The notes beneath the pieces are model-generated. The model was not told the DNA's origin and did not search any database. It saw only the letters and a program-made list of their open reading frames with translations. 64,000 bases of DNA from Rhizophagus clarus (taxonomy: Eukaryota; Glomeromycota; Glomeromycetes; Glomerales; Glomeraceae): the NCBI GenBank assembly GCA_015698045.1, contig BLAL01000338.1, forward strand, positions 1,178,001 to 1,242,000, read 5' to 3'. Of the stretch, positions 17,146 through 28,832 are shown one piece after another (within the stretch, counting starts at the first letter, position 1; each line of letters begins with the position of its first letter). The translations under genes were made by a program, and so were the position numbers.

Positions 17146-19736
17146 TTTTACGAAGACTATTGAAAGATAATAATAATAACAAGGGGGATAAAAGTATGTT
17201 TTTTCTAAGAAGTGTATTAAAAAAAAAAATGTATTTTTTTTTCTTTTTCTCTTTTTTGAAGTATATTATTATCAAAAAAAAAAAATTGTATTATTATTAT
17301 TTTTTTTTTTTTTTCTTCGTGTCTTTTTCTCTCTTTTTTTTCAAAATGCCAAATAAAAAATGTGTATTATTTCTTATTTTTTTTTTTTTCTTTTCAACTT
17401 TTTGAGTATGTTCTGAAGTAAATTTTTTTTCCTTTCCTTGGGATTTTAGGTTTCAATTTATATCAAAACTTTTTTCATATGCAAGATAATGTATGGCTGG
17501 AAAAAAGATTATTGTAAAAAAATAATAATAAGGTTTGTGCATGTGTAATTAGCAATTATTATGCAAAATGTTGCATTGAAACATAACACTTCGTATTACT
17601 CAAATACTGGGCAAAAAAGAAAAAAGAAGTAAAACTGTGTTTTTATAATCCAAAAATGGAAGGGATCAATTACTAATTTTATTCACCGGAAGTCCGAGTT
17701 CCGAGATCATTAGTCACACAAATAAAAAAAAAGAAACGTTACAGGGAAAAAAACAAAAGAAAAAAAAAAAAATAAGGGTCAGATGTCCTTTTTAATTGTT
17801 TTTTTTTTTTTTTAAAAAAAAAAATATTATTACGTTAGTGAATGCGTAATGCTATTTAGAAGAAAAAAGAACTATTTGATAGAAAATATATTTTTACGTA
17901 TTTTATGTAAAAAAAAAAAAAAGATTTACTTGGCGGGGGAAAGAGATGATTTACAATAATCCTTTTTTTTTTTTTCCTAAAAAAAAAATCAGAAGAGAAA
18001 AAATAGAAATTTACTTGTGAAAGTGCAAAAAAGAAAAAAAAATGTTCATGATTAGCTTTTTTTCAACAATATCAATCTTTTATGCATTCATTATAAAAAA
18101 AAAAAATATATATTTCAGGAAATTTTTTTTTGTGTTCGATAGTTCAGTTCATAATGTGCATAATTACGTTATAAGATTACAGAAATTTATCATAAGATAA
18201 TCTTTAGGATTATAGAAAATTTCATCATAGGATAATTTTTTGGTTACAGAATTCAAAATTCATGACACAAGCATCAATTTTATTGATTCATTGAAAATAA
18301 TTAATAGCATTAATAGTTATCATCGTTTTTAGAGCGCTTTAAAAAAAAAAAAAGTTTCAAAGGGATGGAAGGAATGGAGAAAGCATCATTGTCTCAAAGA
18401 CGAATAATGTCGTTAACAATGAAATCTTTGCAATTAAATTCATAAGCCGTAGAACACAACGGCAAATTTTTTTGCCGAGAATTTAACTTGCCGGGTTCGA
18501 GTTTCCGAGTTATCGGCAAATTGGCATTTTGTACGTGGACCGTCAGACGCGCCACACGCCGACACGCGTAGTGATCAGCATTAAGCGTCATATGAGCCAA
18601 TCCAGCCCCTATTTTTTGTATCGGCATACTAAATACATATTTTTTCGTTTTTAGCGCGCTGTAAAATTGCAAGAAGTAAGAGTTTAAGCAATAATTAAAA
18701 AATTTTATCATTGTGGTTAAACAAATTTTACTATTCAAAGTGGAAAATTTTTTATGACTTTCTGAAGCTAATTTCACTTGATTTTGAACAAATTTATTAA
18801 AAACAATTTTTCTTGAATACTTTGCTTCCAAAAAAAATAAATAATTAAAATTAAAAACTTTTAATTGAACATTTCACATACGTTTGTGCAATAATATTAT
18901 CATTTCCGTAGTAGTTTTACGGATGATTCCGTAGATCGACTGATTTTTAGTTGATATGCAATTTGTATTACATCAATGTTAAAACACGTTTTTTTTCTCA
19001 AAGTACGTTTTGTTTTGATCGCATCAAAAATTTTACAGATTTAATATGGTTAATTACTATCAAATTAAGAAATTCATTTAATATTGTGTATTAATACGGG
19101 ATGAATGCGTTTTACTTTTTACGAAATGACAGTCGACAAAAACAGCAAATCGATTTTTTCTTTTTTTTTTTTTAATTATAACCTTTTAGCAAAAAAGAAA
19201 TAAAAATGAAAAATAATGATGATAAAATTATGCATATAAATATATATATATATATATATATTATTTATTTATTTATTTAAGATACATAATAAAAAACATA
19301 TATATATTAATAATCTTAATAATAATAAAAAATCTTAATAATCTTATTAAATCATAAATAAAAAATCTTATAAAAATCTTAATAAATCTTAAATAAAAAT
19401 CTTATAAATCATAAATCTTAATAAAAATCTTAAAATCTTAGAAAATCTTAATCTTTAACTTAAAAACTTAAAAAAAACTTAATAATAGCTTAATAATTTT
19501 TAACAACTTAACACTTAAATCTTAAAGAAGAGTAAAAAATAAAATTCGTAAACGGGTTTCTAATAGCAATTTTTTTTTTTTTTTTAAAAAAAAAAAACAA
19601 ATAAAACGAACGATAAGTCGCACGTCTTTCTAAAAAAAAGAACGAAATTGTAAAAAAAAAAATACATATTTGAAAACTTGAAATAAAAAAAAATTTGTGT
19701 TTGTGAGAGGAGATTATCTGGTAAGACAGACTATAG
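17146..19736. other. Spacer with A/T homopolymers, TA and CTTAA repeats
   Basis: No supported gene. Near 17146-17400 there is a dense run of T and A tracts. A 145-codon minus-strand frame at 18394-18831 is relatively GC-rich but lacks an ATG at its start; it contains the palindrome CGGCAAA-TTTT-TTTGCCG (18459-18476). A (TA)n tract is at about 19242-19260 and a long run of AATCTTA/CTTAA-type repeats at 19285-19500. Confidence 0.45.
19285..19500. repeat. AATCTTAATAA-type simple repeat tract
   Basis: Irregular tandem copies of AATCTTA, CTTAATAA and ACTTAA run into the end of HMG copy 8. Confidence 0.7.
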
Positions 19737-20495
19737 TTAAAATTGTAAAGGGCTATAAAGGTATAATACGGGTAAGTATATGTCATATTCGGGAATGTAA
19801 ACTACTTCATCCGATTGTACCAGGGCGTACGGAAAGAAGTCGGGAAAGTAAGTTGTTTGGGGAGTTGTATCGAAAGGAGGTGAAACTGAATTTTCAATAT
19901 TGTTTTGAAAATCGGCGGTTTGATTGTGTTCGGAATATGGCGATGATGGCGTACTTAAATTACTTAAGTTCGATGGGAAGGGGTTACCAAGCTCATAATC
20001 ATTGTTGTCTTTTGAACTTTTTTCAATGGATTTTTTCGGGGAATATTTATAATTTATATTCTCTGTTTCGTGGAGCTGTCCAGCCCACTTTGCAAGCACA
20101 TAGAACTTGTTTTTAACCTCTTCTCTTTCATTTTTCCACATTTTAGAAATAATTTTGGATATTTCCGAAGATTTTTTCCCCTCGTATTCCTTCGTTTGTT
20201 GAAACCTCGCATTCGTGTCCTTTCTGTATAAGATCCATGCGTTTTGAGGACGTGGAGCTTTCTGCTTCCCTTCTTTCTTAAGTCTAACTGCTCGACGTGA
20301 CGTTTGGGAGCTATTGATAAGCGTAGATATTTCGAGTGTAAGGTGATGTTGCGCAGCATTGTAAGTTTTAATGTCGGTTTCAAGATCGATTAATGTGGCG
20401 ATACACGGCTCGGTCTGTTGTGGCGGTGGTGGAACGGAATCGTCATTGAGGCTAAACACGTGGAAGCCTTGACGTTCATTGGCTTTTCGTGGCAT
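19737..20495 (-). CDS. HMG-box protein (MATA_HMG type), copy 8
   Basis: Intronless, 252 aa. The pre-box module at about 40-75 is diverged at its start but keeps LINSSQTSRRAVRLKKEG. The HMG box is about 80-153: APRPQNAWILYRKDTNARF, MWKNEREEVKNKFYVL, WAGQLHETENINYKYSP. The helix-1 RRDK is RKDT here. The N-terminus has a Pro run (VPPPPQQ). The tail of about 95 residues is Ser/Pro/Asn-rich and ends in an aromatic, hydrophobic stretch (IYLPVLYLYSPLQF). A TATAAATATG element lies about 126 bp upstream. Predicted nuclear DNA-binding protein. Confidence 0.91.
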   Translation of the reverse strand: MPRKANERQGFHVFSLNDDSVPPPPQQTEPCIATLIDLETDIKTYNAAQHHLTLEISTLINSSQTSRRAVRLKKEGKQKAPRPQNAWILYRKDTNARFQQTKEYEGKKSSEISKIISKMWKNEREEVKNKFYVLAKWAGQLHETENINYKYSPKKSIEKSSKDNNDYELGNPFPSNLSNLSTPSSPYSEHNQTADFQNNIENSVSPPFDTTPQTTYFPDFFPYALVQSDEVVYIPEYDIYLPVLYLYSPLQF

Positions 20496-23115
20496 TTTTA
20501 ATAAAATTGATAAAAAAGACGAAAATTATAGGATGTTCTAAAATAAAGATATTTTTTTTTAAAAAAAATTGCTTTGAAAAGCCGATTCTCAGGGAGTAAT
20601 TCATTTAAACGACGACAACGCATATTTATATACAACAAATTCTTTTGTTGAGTATATAATATGTATATAATTCTTAAAGTGTAAAGATTTTCAAGCGCAG
20701 TAGTGTAATTGTTAGACCTGATTGACATCAAAATTTGGTGCTACATTAATGCAATTAATTTTTCTAAAGAAAAAAGTTAGAAAAATATCCGAAATTTTTT
20801 TTTTTCTTTTGAAACAAAAAAAAAAAAAAAAAAACCTTTTCATTTTGATGACTAATATAATTATTATATCCTTTCTCAAATACATAAAAGGATATATATT
20901 AAAATTATGTATTTATTTAATTTACCTTCAATTTCATTATTCAACTTTCCTTACGTGATGAAAATAAATTTATGACATTCCTATTATATAATATCCGGTA
21001 TTTCTGTTAAAAATAGTTATTGTAAAATAAAATATCCTATATAATAACAGTACGGAATTCAAATCCGTTTTAGCCATGGTTTTTGTTTTTGTGATTTTTG
21101 CCCCAAAAATCAGCTAACACGTAATTTTTGCGTAATCTCGCTTAGAATATTTATATATTGTAATAACAGTGTTGCACCGACTTTTTTTTTTCAGTTGGTT
21201 CAATTTAGAACAAAAAAAAAAAAAAAAAATTGAAATTAATCACGTGTTCAAAACAATTACAACGGATAATGAAAAAAAAAATAAAAATAAAAACAAAAAA
21301 AGAAGGTTCGGAGGCTCAGAATAAGATAATTACTGATAACGGAATAGATTAATCTTTTAATATGTAAAGATTCACCAACGTTCACGGTAAATTCACGGTA
21401 AAGAAAAAAAGAGAATGTGTGCGCGAAGATGCATTATACATTTGAAGTTCGTTTTATGATGAAAAATAACAATAACAAAATTTTGATTGATAAAATTCCA
21501 TAAAAGGCTTTTGGTACCTGTTTACGCCAACCACATTATTCTAATTTTCATATAAAACTATCTCAATTTATTGTTTTCCTATTTTATCCTAGTATTTCTC
21601 CTTATTTAGGTTGGGTTGATCATTTATGGTAAAGTGGGAAATTTTCAAGGGTTACGGAGATTTGGCGTAACTGTGTGAATGTAGTGAATTTCAGTTATTA
21701 TTATACGCAAGGCCGGGTAAATAGTTGTCATTGTTACTTTAAAGGAAACTGCTTGAAAGAAATATTTTTAAAAAGTAATTTATTGGTACTGAAAAATGAT
21801 ATAATGGTAACTTCCATTTGACTCATTTTAAAGTATTAAAACAATACATTACGATAATAATATGACTCCTTTAACTCCTGAATTCAAGAGTTATTACTTG
21901 AATAATTTGCCTAAAGACAAAAAACCATAGATTTTTTTTTTTCTCGCTTTTAAGTTCGAATTTTAGTAATATTATATTATAAATACATTGTTATAAAAAT
22001 CTTTAATTAGAAGATTCTATTTTCTTGGCGTTTTACTTAAAAAGAATGTGAAAAATCTCAGTGAAACATATGTCAGAAGAGGACAGAGGTGATAAAAAGA
22101 GCGACATAATTTCAAGAAATCCATCCGGATTTTCATATCACAAAAATGTGATAATGTGATATTAAATATATAAAACTATTTCAACTCAGAGCAAAGAAAT
22201 TGATCAAAAGAACAAAAATAGTAATTTATTTGTAAGTCAATCAATTATTTTCTGGTTCTACAAGAAATTTCTATAAACATTTTTACTTTTGTCTCCAAAT
22301 TTAGCAGATTATTGATTTCATGCAGATTGTACAACTGATAACAAATGATAAAAAGGATCAGCAATCGTCACAAATTAACAAATTTCGCGATCTCTATTAT
22401 CATAAAGCAAAATTTGATTAGTTGTGGGAAATAAATAATTATATATATTTTATATATATTTTTGTTTGAAGTGTATTGAAGATCATTGCGAGAAAAAAAA
22501 AAATTTTTGATAAAAAAGTTTTAAATGAATATTTTAAGAGTAAATAATCGATCTGTCAATGCGTCGTTGTTTATTTATAAACAATATTTAAACTTATTAA
22601 ATCTTCCGTTTTTGCTTGATGCAGGGAATTTTTCCGGTAAAAATCTCACTCCTTAATCTTCCTTGCAGCTATAACTCAGTGAAAAATCATTTTAAAAAGT
22701 TGACATTGTGTAAAAAAATTAATTAGTCCCTTTTTTATTCTTTAATTTGGGATGATAATTACCATGAATATCATGTTTGTAATCTCGTTTATATTATTAA
22801 CATGCAAAGCAGTGCAGATACAGTATATATAAAATGGTTTGTTTATGCATTGTACAAATTTATTCAAATTCTTCTAATTGTATTACGATATGCATTACTT
22901 CAAAAAAAGTTTCTTTATTCGTAATAACGCGTTGACCTTATCTATATATAGGATGAATCTTGCTTTGATGTTTATTTTCTTCTTGATATGGAAATCAATT
23001 CGAAAAAAATATTCCCTTAAAAGTATTCGTCAATTAAATTTTTGTATAGCTTTTTTTTAATAGCTAGTGGTATATGATCTTAATTCTATTTTAAGTTAAT
23101 TTATCCAGTTCATCT
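20496..23115. other. Gene-free spacer
   Basis: Contains the TATA-like element of copy 8 and scattered homopolymers. I see no coding sequence, RNA gene or complete mobile element. Confidence 0.45.
20621..20630 (-). promoter_or_regulatory. TATA-like box upstream of HMG copy 8
   Basis: TATAAATATG on the minus strand, about 126 bp from the ATG at 20495. Confidence 0.4.
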
Positions 23116-23343
23116 TTAGTGATCTTGAAAATTTACATTCGTAGCCGTATATAGCAATATTCTAGTGCGATTAACTTGAAAAAAAAGACTGTCCCTAATA
23201 CTAGTGATAAAATTGTTAGTTATCACAAATGCGCCGCAGCATTCATAATTCTGACCAAATTTATGTGATACGATGTTCAAGTAACGTGATCCTAAAACGA
23301 ATTTCGTCGCTGAGGATGTCAAATAAATTGTATAACCAGGCAT
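23116..23343 (-). CDS. Hypothetical small ORF, possibly a gene fragment
   Basis: 75 codons from an ATG, with coding-like composition (VLGSRYLNIVSHKFG, ECCGAFVITNN). No domain recognised. Just past the stop another frame reads ITKDELDKLT, which hints that this is the end of a frameshifted gene rather than an intact small protein. Confidence 0.25.
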   Translation of the reverse strand: MPGYTIYLTSSATKFVLGSRYLNIVSHKFGQNYECCGAFVITNNFITSIRDSLFFQVNRTRILLYTATNVNFQDH

Positions 23344-26086
23344 GGCGCATGAGGCATTGATAACTGATAAAGGTTAAACTCCTCGAGTTTCGACTAATGA
23401 AATATCGTAGATTTCAAAAAATATATAACCATTAGTGAATATAAAGCTAGAAAGTATTGAGACGTATTCAATAAACAGTTATTAAATTTGGATCATTGGT
23501 TAGCTTAAAATGCAGGGGTATGTAGTTTTGAAACACCCCTGAAATAAATAATCTTTATATGATCAATAATCAAAATCATGTGTGATTATGGTCATTAAAT
23601 TTATTGTAAATATGAGAATGTATTAAAAAAACTAATTCAATTAATTTTAATATCATTAAGTAAAAATATCGGACAGAAATAAATTGTATTATAACGTGAT
23701 ATTTTTTTTTGGATTCTGGTCGGCACTATAGATAAATTTGGCCAAAGCTAACTAAAGTCATATGATTTTAAGGAAGTTTTAGTTTGTGTAACATTTATTC
23801 GTTTCACGCGTGGCGTTTGATATTTTAAAACTATTTTTTCATTTTTAATGAAATGAACACTATACAGTATGTTTAGCAATGAGTTACAATCTTTTTTATA
23901 CTTAATTATTAATAATCTTTTTTTATAAAAAAATGCTACACGTCTATTATATAACACTGCTAATTAAATTAAAATTTAATTAATTTTATCAACCGAACAT
24001 TGAACAGGTACTACTGCAATTCAGTCAGCCAATTATAACGAATTTTTCAATCACGTGAATATTCAACCATTAAAATACGAAAAATTCTTCAATCTACCCT
24101 TTGATTGATATAGCAGAATTTTACGAAATTCGATTGGTTAAATATCAAAATTTTCGAGTTCTCGTAAGTCACTAATACAATTGATTTACAGTAGTACAAA
24201 TCCTTTTGCTGCCTCATCTACTGTATGATATATCACGGATACACTGTGTAATATCATCTATCGAGGATCGCTTTTCCAGAATTCTCATTTAGCTTCAGTA
24301 TAATTTTGATTTTCAAAAAACTTTCTTACAGTATGTATTTGGTACATTAATAAATATTTAGTTTCTGTACGAGAGAAATACAAAAAATGGATCGTTATTC
24401 GTAGAGCACTCCCCGGGTCTTTTACAATTTATCCAGTTTAAAAATTGAATAATACCCGGAGTACTTTGTAAGATACTGGGTATTATATTAGGGGTACAAT
24501 GTGATTTTTACTAGAATTAAGTGTAAGCTACCAAAATTAATGGGTAATAACCGAGAGTAAAATTTTGTATCTAGTGAAATATCCGGGTCTTTTAAAGTGG
24601 AGGGTACTCTTAAAGGGGCAGTTCTCTACGGTATCGATATATTAAGTTTATTGATTTATTATTATCGTACAATTGATCAATACGAGAACAAAGTTCACAA
24701 AGTTGATATGTATGTCGAAGAACGAAATAAAAAGAATGAATCAGGAGGTTATTTTAATTTTGGGAAAGTACCTGAAGATCGCTTGAACTCTTCATCAAAC
24801 TCTTCATCTGAAATAGATAGACTGCCAAAATGTTCGTTAATGAAGTAGTCAGAAAACAACTCTCACAAAAAATAATGAAAAAACACGAAAGATTTATAAA
24901 TTGTTTAATGGCATTAGTGGAGAAAATAATTTTTCCGCATCATCAATTTCAAAGTTAAGTACGAATATGTGGTGGCTATATAAAGTTATCATGATATAAT
25001 GTTTTATGCGTACTATATATTGCATTTAATCATCTTGTTATGATAATAAAATACAATTCTATGTATAAATATCGTCCGTAATATAATTGATATGTAATTC
25101 TGATAACTTGCCTGATTTCGTTTTATCTGCATTACGTAATAAAAAAATGGAACATATATTACCTTTTCGAAATTATTGCATGTGTAATAAATGTTAATTC
25201 GTAATTTGTGTGCAATCGCTTGCATTAGTCTCATATCGATCAACAAAGAAATATTGGTTATTTTATTTCTTTACTCAGAGAATGCTTCTCCAAGATTACT
25301 GATTTTTATCGGCATTACTCCTCAATTGGTACTAAGCATAACAAGTACTTCATGTTTAGAATTGGGATTTCTCTATTTAACGGAACTCTTTTCACTACAT
25401 GAGAATTTTTGGGAATGAAAATACCTGGAGAGTATCACTTCGCAATGTGGACAATTATTTTCGTGGTATTCTATTTATCAAATCCTGTCAGATCTTCTGA
25501 AAAGGAACTATTATAATTTACAAATTAGATCACAAGAAAAACATACAAGAAATCTAACCACAGTTCTTGAATTTATCATTCTTTATAACGTCAAGAACTT
25601 CGTTTTGATAATTTTTTTAACCTTTATTGACAATACTTTACTATGATGATATTTGCAAAAAATAAAACTCTATCACTAATCATAAATCAGAGATCAGAGA
25701 TTATAATCATTCAGATGGTTTTTTACTAATAATTCAAATATGGAAAATTCATTCATAATCAATCTATTAATTTGTGATTTGAAGTAAAAATTTTAATTAT
25801 TTAAAATTAATTCGTAATTTTAAAGGTACTTTTCATATTGTTCATTTACCTCTGCTAGAGCCTTTGACATTTAATGTCTAATAGGCTATATTAGGATTAC
25901 TAGTTACTTATGTATAATATATTTTATTGTGGATGGTAGTAAACAATTTCAACATGCTTTAAGAAGGCATGTTGCTACTGGTCTATTTGGATTTACTCAT
26001 TTTCCGTTGGCAATTTATTTATTTAAGATTTTGACTTTTTATTGGATGAATTAAGATCTAATTGACTATCTTATCTTTTTTGGACT
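23344..26086. other. Gene-poor region with possible remnants
   Basis: No intact gene. Around 24412-24620 there are two CCGGGTCTTTTA copies and related GGGTACT blocks. Plus-strand frames at about 24597-24848 and 25191-25640 (hydrophobic, with one stop at 25416-25418) might be decayed pieces of a membrane-protein gene, but nothing is recognisable. Confidence 0.35.
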
Positions 26087-28000
26087 TTACAACTCCTTGA
26101 ACACGTCGATAAGTTTTTTGTCTAAAATACGATCACAATTACTTGCATCAATAATTGCAACCCATTCTTCTACTGCATTATCTACCTTTAGTTTCACTGT
26201 GACAGGATAACTGATGAAAATCCTAAAAATACCGTCATAATTCTCATCGATCAGTTTTGTTACTTTATCATAAGATTCTCTATATACTTCCCCTTTCAAC
26301 TAGATATAGGATTTTAAAAAAAAATATTAATCTTATAAGTTATTGTAAATCAAAGCATATAAACAAAATTTTAAAAGGATATTACCAATTTAGCTTCAAC
26401 TTCCTTCTTTTTCGGTCTTGTATGGTAAAACTTTTTTGGATCGGTAGTTAATAGAATATCGCCTCCAATTTTTTCTCGAAACTTAGCTTGGATTAAGACA
26501 GATATCTAAAATCAAATATAATACTTCATTAATATATTTTATCTGTATAAATGAAATAAATGACAACATACTCCTTATCCGAATCATCCGAATCCACTGG
26601 ACACATTACTGTTATCATGCATAATTTTCTGGATAAATTCCAAAAAATTTGATAGATTATAATCAGGAGTACTATGGTTGCTAGAACAGAGACTTTGCCA
26701 TTAGATGGTTCATAAATCTTCCAATATTGTATGGAAGCGGTTTTTTAAATACATAATGAACACCTTCATCTTGGAAAAGCTTCATAATTGCATTAGAAAT
26801 AAGATTCTCTCACAATATCCCCCATACTAGATGCAGAGAAATCTACATTAGTCATTTGGTCCAAAATATACAAAGAAATATCTTAAAATATTGCAATGCA
26901 GGCTTTATTACAAGGGTTTCACTGATACTAATCCGTAATTTGCTATATCTTATAGCATAAGCATCATTGTGAACTAATGAATCCTTCAATCTTGGAAGTA
27001 AATGTTCAATCATCATGGTAAAATCATCCAAACCCGGATTACCATTTGTAAGACCTGTAAAATAAAATCCGTACTTCTTGCATAACAATTCAATTAATGT
27101 CCTTGTCTTCCCAGAGCCAGAAGATCCAAGACTATCATGATCTTTTTTATCTCTGAAAGTTCTTCTAAATCAGTAGTGTTAGCAAGCTCATTATCTCCAT
27201 TTGTTGTAGGAAGATCATCCATGAGCAGGAAAGGTCTTTGCTTGCATTTAGGATTTGAGGGAATTTGGAGATTTCGGACGGCATTATAGTGAGGATGAAC
27301 TTTATCTGGCTTAAAAATAGGAAGCTTGAACTTTTCGTTACAGCATCTTGTAAAAAGTTCGCTGAACTTAGAGAGAGACGCATCCACATTTGAAACGATA
27401 ATCGTCGTATCCAACGATGCAATGCTCCACTCTAATGAATCTAATGGTCAAATGTGTATGAAGGAAGAGGAAGAAGTGAAATCAGTTAGTCAATGTCACC
27501 AAATTTCTTGTTCTAAAGATAAAAAATTGGAAGACACTTACTGAAGATGACGAGCACTTGCACGATGATGTGAATTGCCTCTTTAAATGCGTCATCTTTA
27601 AAATCATTCTCTGTAAAATATTTGTTAAGGAAGCGTTGAGATTGAGATTCCATAAGAACACCTCCAAGATTTGCTTGAATATCATTTTCGGTAAAGAATT
27701 TATCAAGATTAATTTCTTGTTCATTAACCTTTACACCATCGACCTTCCAAAGTTTCAGACTGTCATAATTGTTAATATTACGTGATTTAAGTTTATCACT
27801 AATTTCAGCAAAGAACAAGAGACTTGACATGATGTACACGAATTTCATTAAATTTGACTTAGAACATTGGTATTATTTATGGGAATAATAGTATTGTTGT
27901 TATCATCTTTGCTAAAAGTAACCAAGAAAGCATTATCAGACTTCTCGCCTAGAAGTAAACAATTTAAGGAAAATAACACGAATATATGTTTCTTTTTGTA
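26087..28000 (-). pseudogene. Decayed Crinkler (CRN)-family gene with P-loop NTPase domain
   Basis: Read right to left, the pieces match the family order. The Crinkler N-terminal ubiquitin-like part shows LNCLLLGEKSDNAF (about 27,950), LWKVDGVKVN and a closing HIIVQV (about 27,560). The linker contains FKPDKVHPHYNAVRNLQIP. A Walker A motif GSSGSGKT lies at 27127-27104. A C-terminal part ends in IFISYPVTVKLKV and EEWVAIIDASNCD, after a normal-looking 86-bp intron (26385-26300). The frame breaks at least between the start and LWKVDG, and directly before Walker A, and stops interrupt about 26,560-26,850. Crinklers are secreted or intracellular effector-like proteins of oomycetes and fungi. This copy cannot encode a full protein as sequenced. 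Confidence 0.8.
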
Positions 28001-28191
28001 TAAATAAAACGTATTACGAAAGAAAGAAGTTTGAAGAAACTCAAGAAAGGTTGAGAGTATATATATATACTTGTAAAAACCTTTTTGAATATGATACATC
28101 ATGAATAAAATAGACTTTTCTTGTGTTATGACGTATGACGACTTCGAAAAAAATTTATCAGTAACAGAAGAAATTTATGCGAAAGAAATGG

Positions 28192-28431
28192 TTAATTATT
28201 AAAAAGATGAATTACAATTACACAGTTTTTCGGTCGTACGGGTTGACCGTTGACCATATTTGTGTTCGTAGTTGTACAATACTTGTTCATATGTGTTCGT
28301 AGGTGCTGGTAAGCCAGATCGAAATCAAAGCTGAAAAAAACATGTTTCATAGGTAAAACGCGTTTCTTAGATGGAGTAGCAATTACAACGGTTATCGTAA
28401 AAATCTCTTGGCCAAAGTCATCTCGTAACAT
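28192..28431 (-). CDS. Hypothetical small protein
   Basis: 79 codons from an ATG, less AT-rich than its surroundings, on the same strand and about 200 bp upstream of the Crinkler relic. It has no recognised motif or signal peptide. It could be a leader fragment of the same locus or chance. Confidence 0.25.
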   Translation of the reverse strand: MLRDDFGQEIFTITVVIATPSKKRVLPMKHVFFSFDFDLAYQHLRTHMNKYCTTTNTNMVNGQPVRPKNCVIVIHLFNN

Positions 28432-28679
28432 TTTATTATAATAATATCCATAATTTCAAAATAAAAGAAAACTTTTAAGCGAGGTTTATTCATTTTCAGA
28501 TTCTTTCTTGTTTCACAAAAGATGTATTTTCTCAAACAATTTCGTAAATTATTCAACAAAATGCGATTAAAAAAAAAAAAAAAAGATTTCTGGTGCCGAA
28601 GATTTATCCCAATTTTCATCTGCTACATCAGCTAATTGGTTTATTATTTTTTTCGCGTGTTGAAATAAGGATTATCCAA

Positions 28680-28832
28680 ATGAATAATTTTTTTTTAAAT
28701 GAATTTGGACCTTATGATAAAAGATTGAGTATTTTGGAAAATTTTTATAGGGATTTTAAATTTCCCGAAGAAATGTTTCAAACGGAAATTTATAATGAAG
28801 AAGAAATCCAAACCATTTCCCTCAATTGGTAA
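28680..28832 (+). CDS. Hypothetical small ORF
   Basis: 50 codons from the ATG at 28680, with charged, coding-like content (GPYDKRLSILENFYRDF, FPEEMFQTEIYNEEEIQ). No family recognised. It may be one exon of a larger or broken gene. Confidence 0.25.
   Translation: MNNFFLNEFGPYDKRLSILENFYRDFKFPEEMFQTEIYNEEEIQTISLNW

Noticed and set aside
18480..18520. GGGTTCGAG resembling a tRNA T-loop
   Set aside because: No matching T-stem, acceptor stem or anticodon arm on either strand.
18394..18831. 145-codon minus-strand ORF
   Set aside because: Starts at TTG; the first internal Met is at about residue 41. It has no recognisable domain and contains a palindrome, so repeat DNA is more likely.
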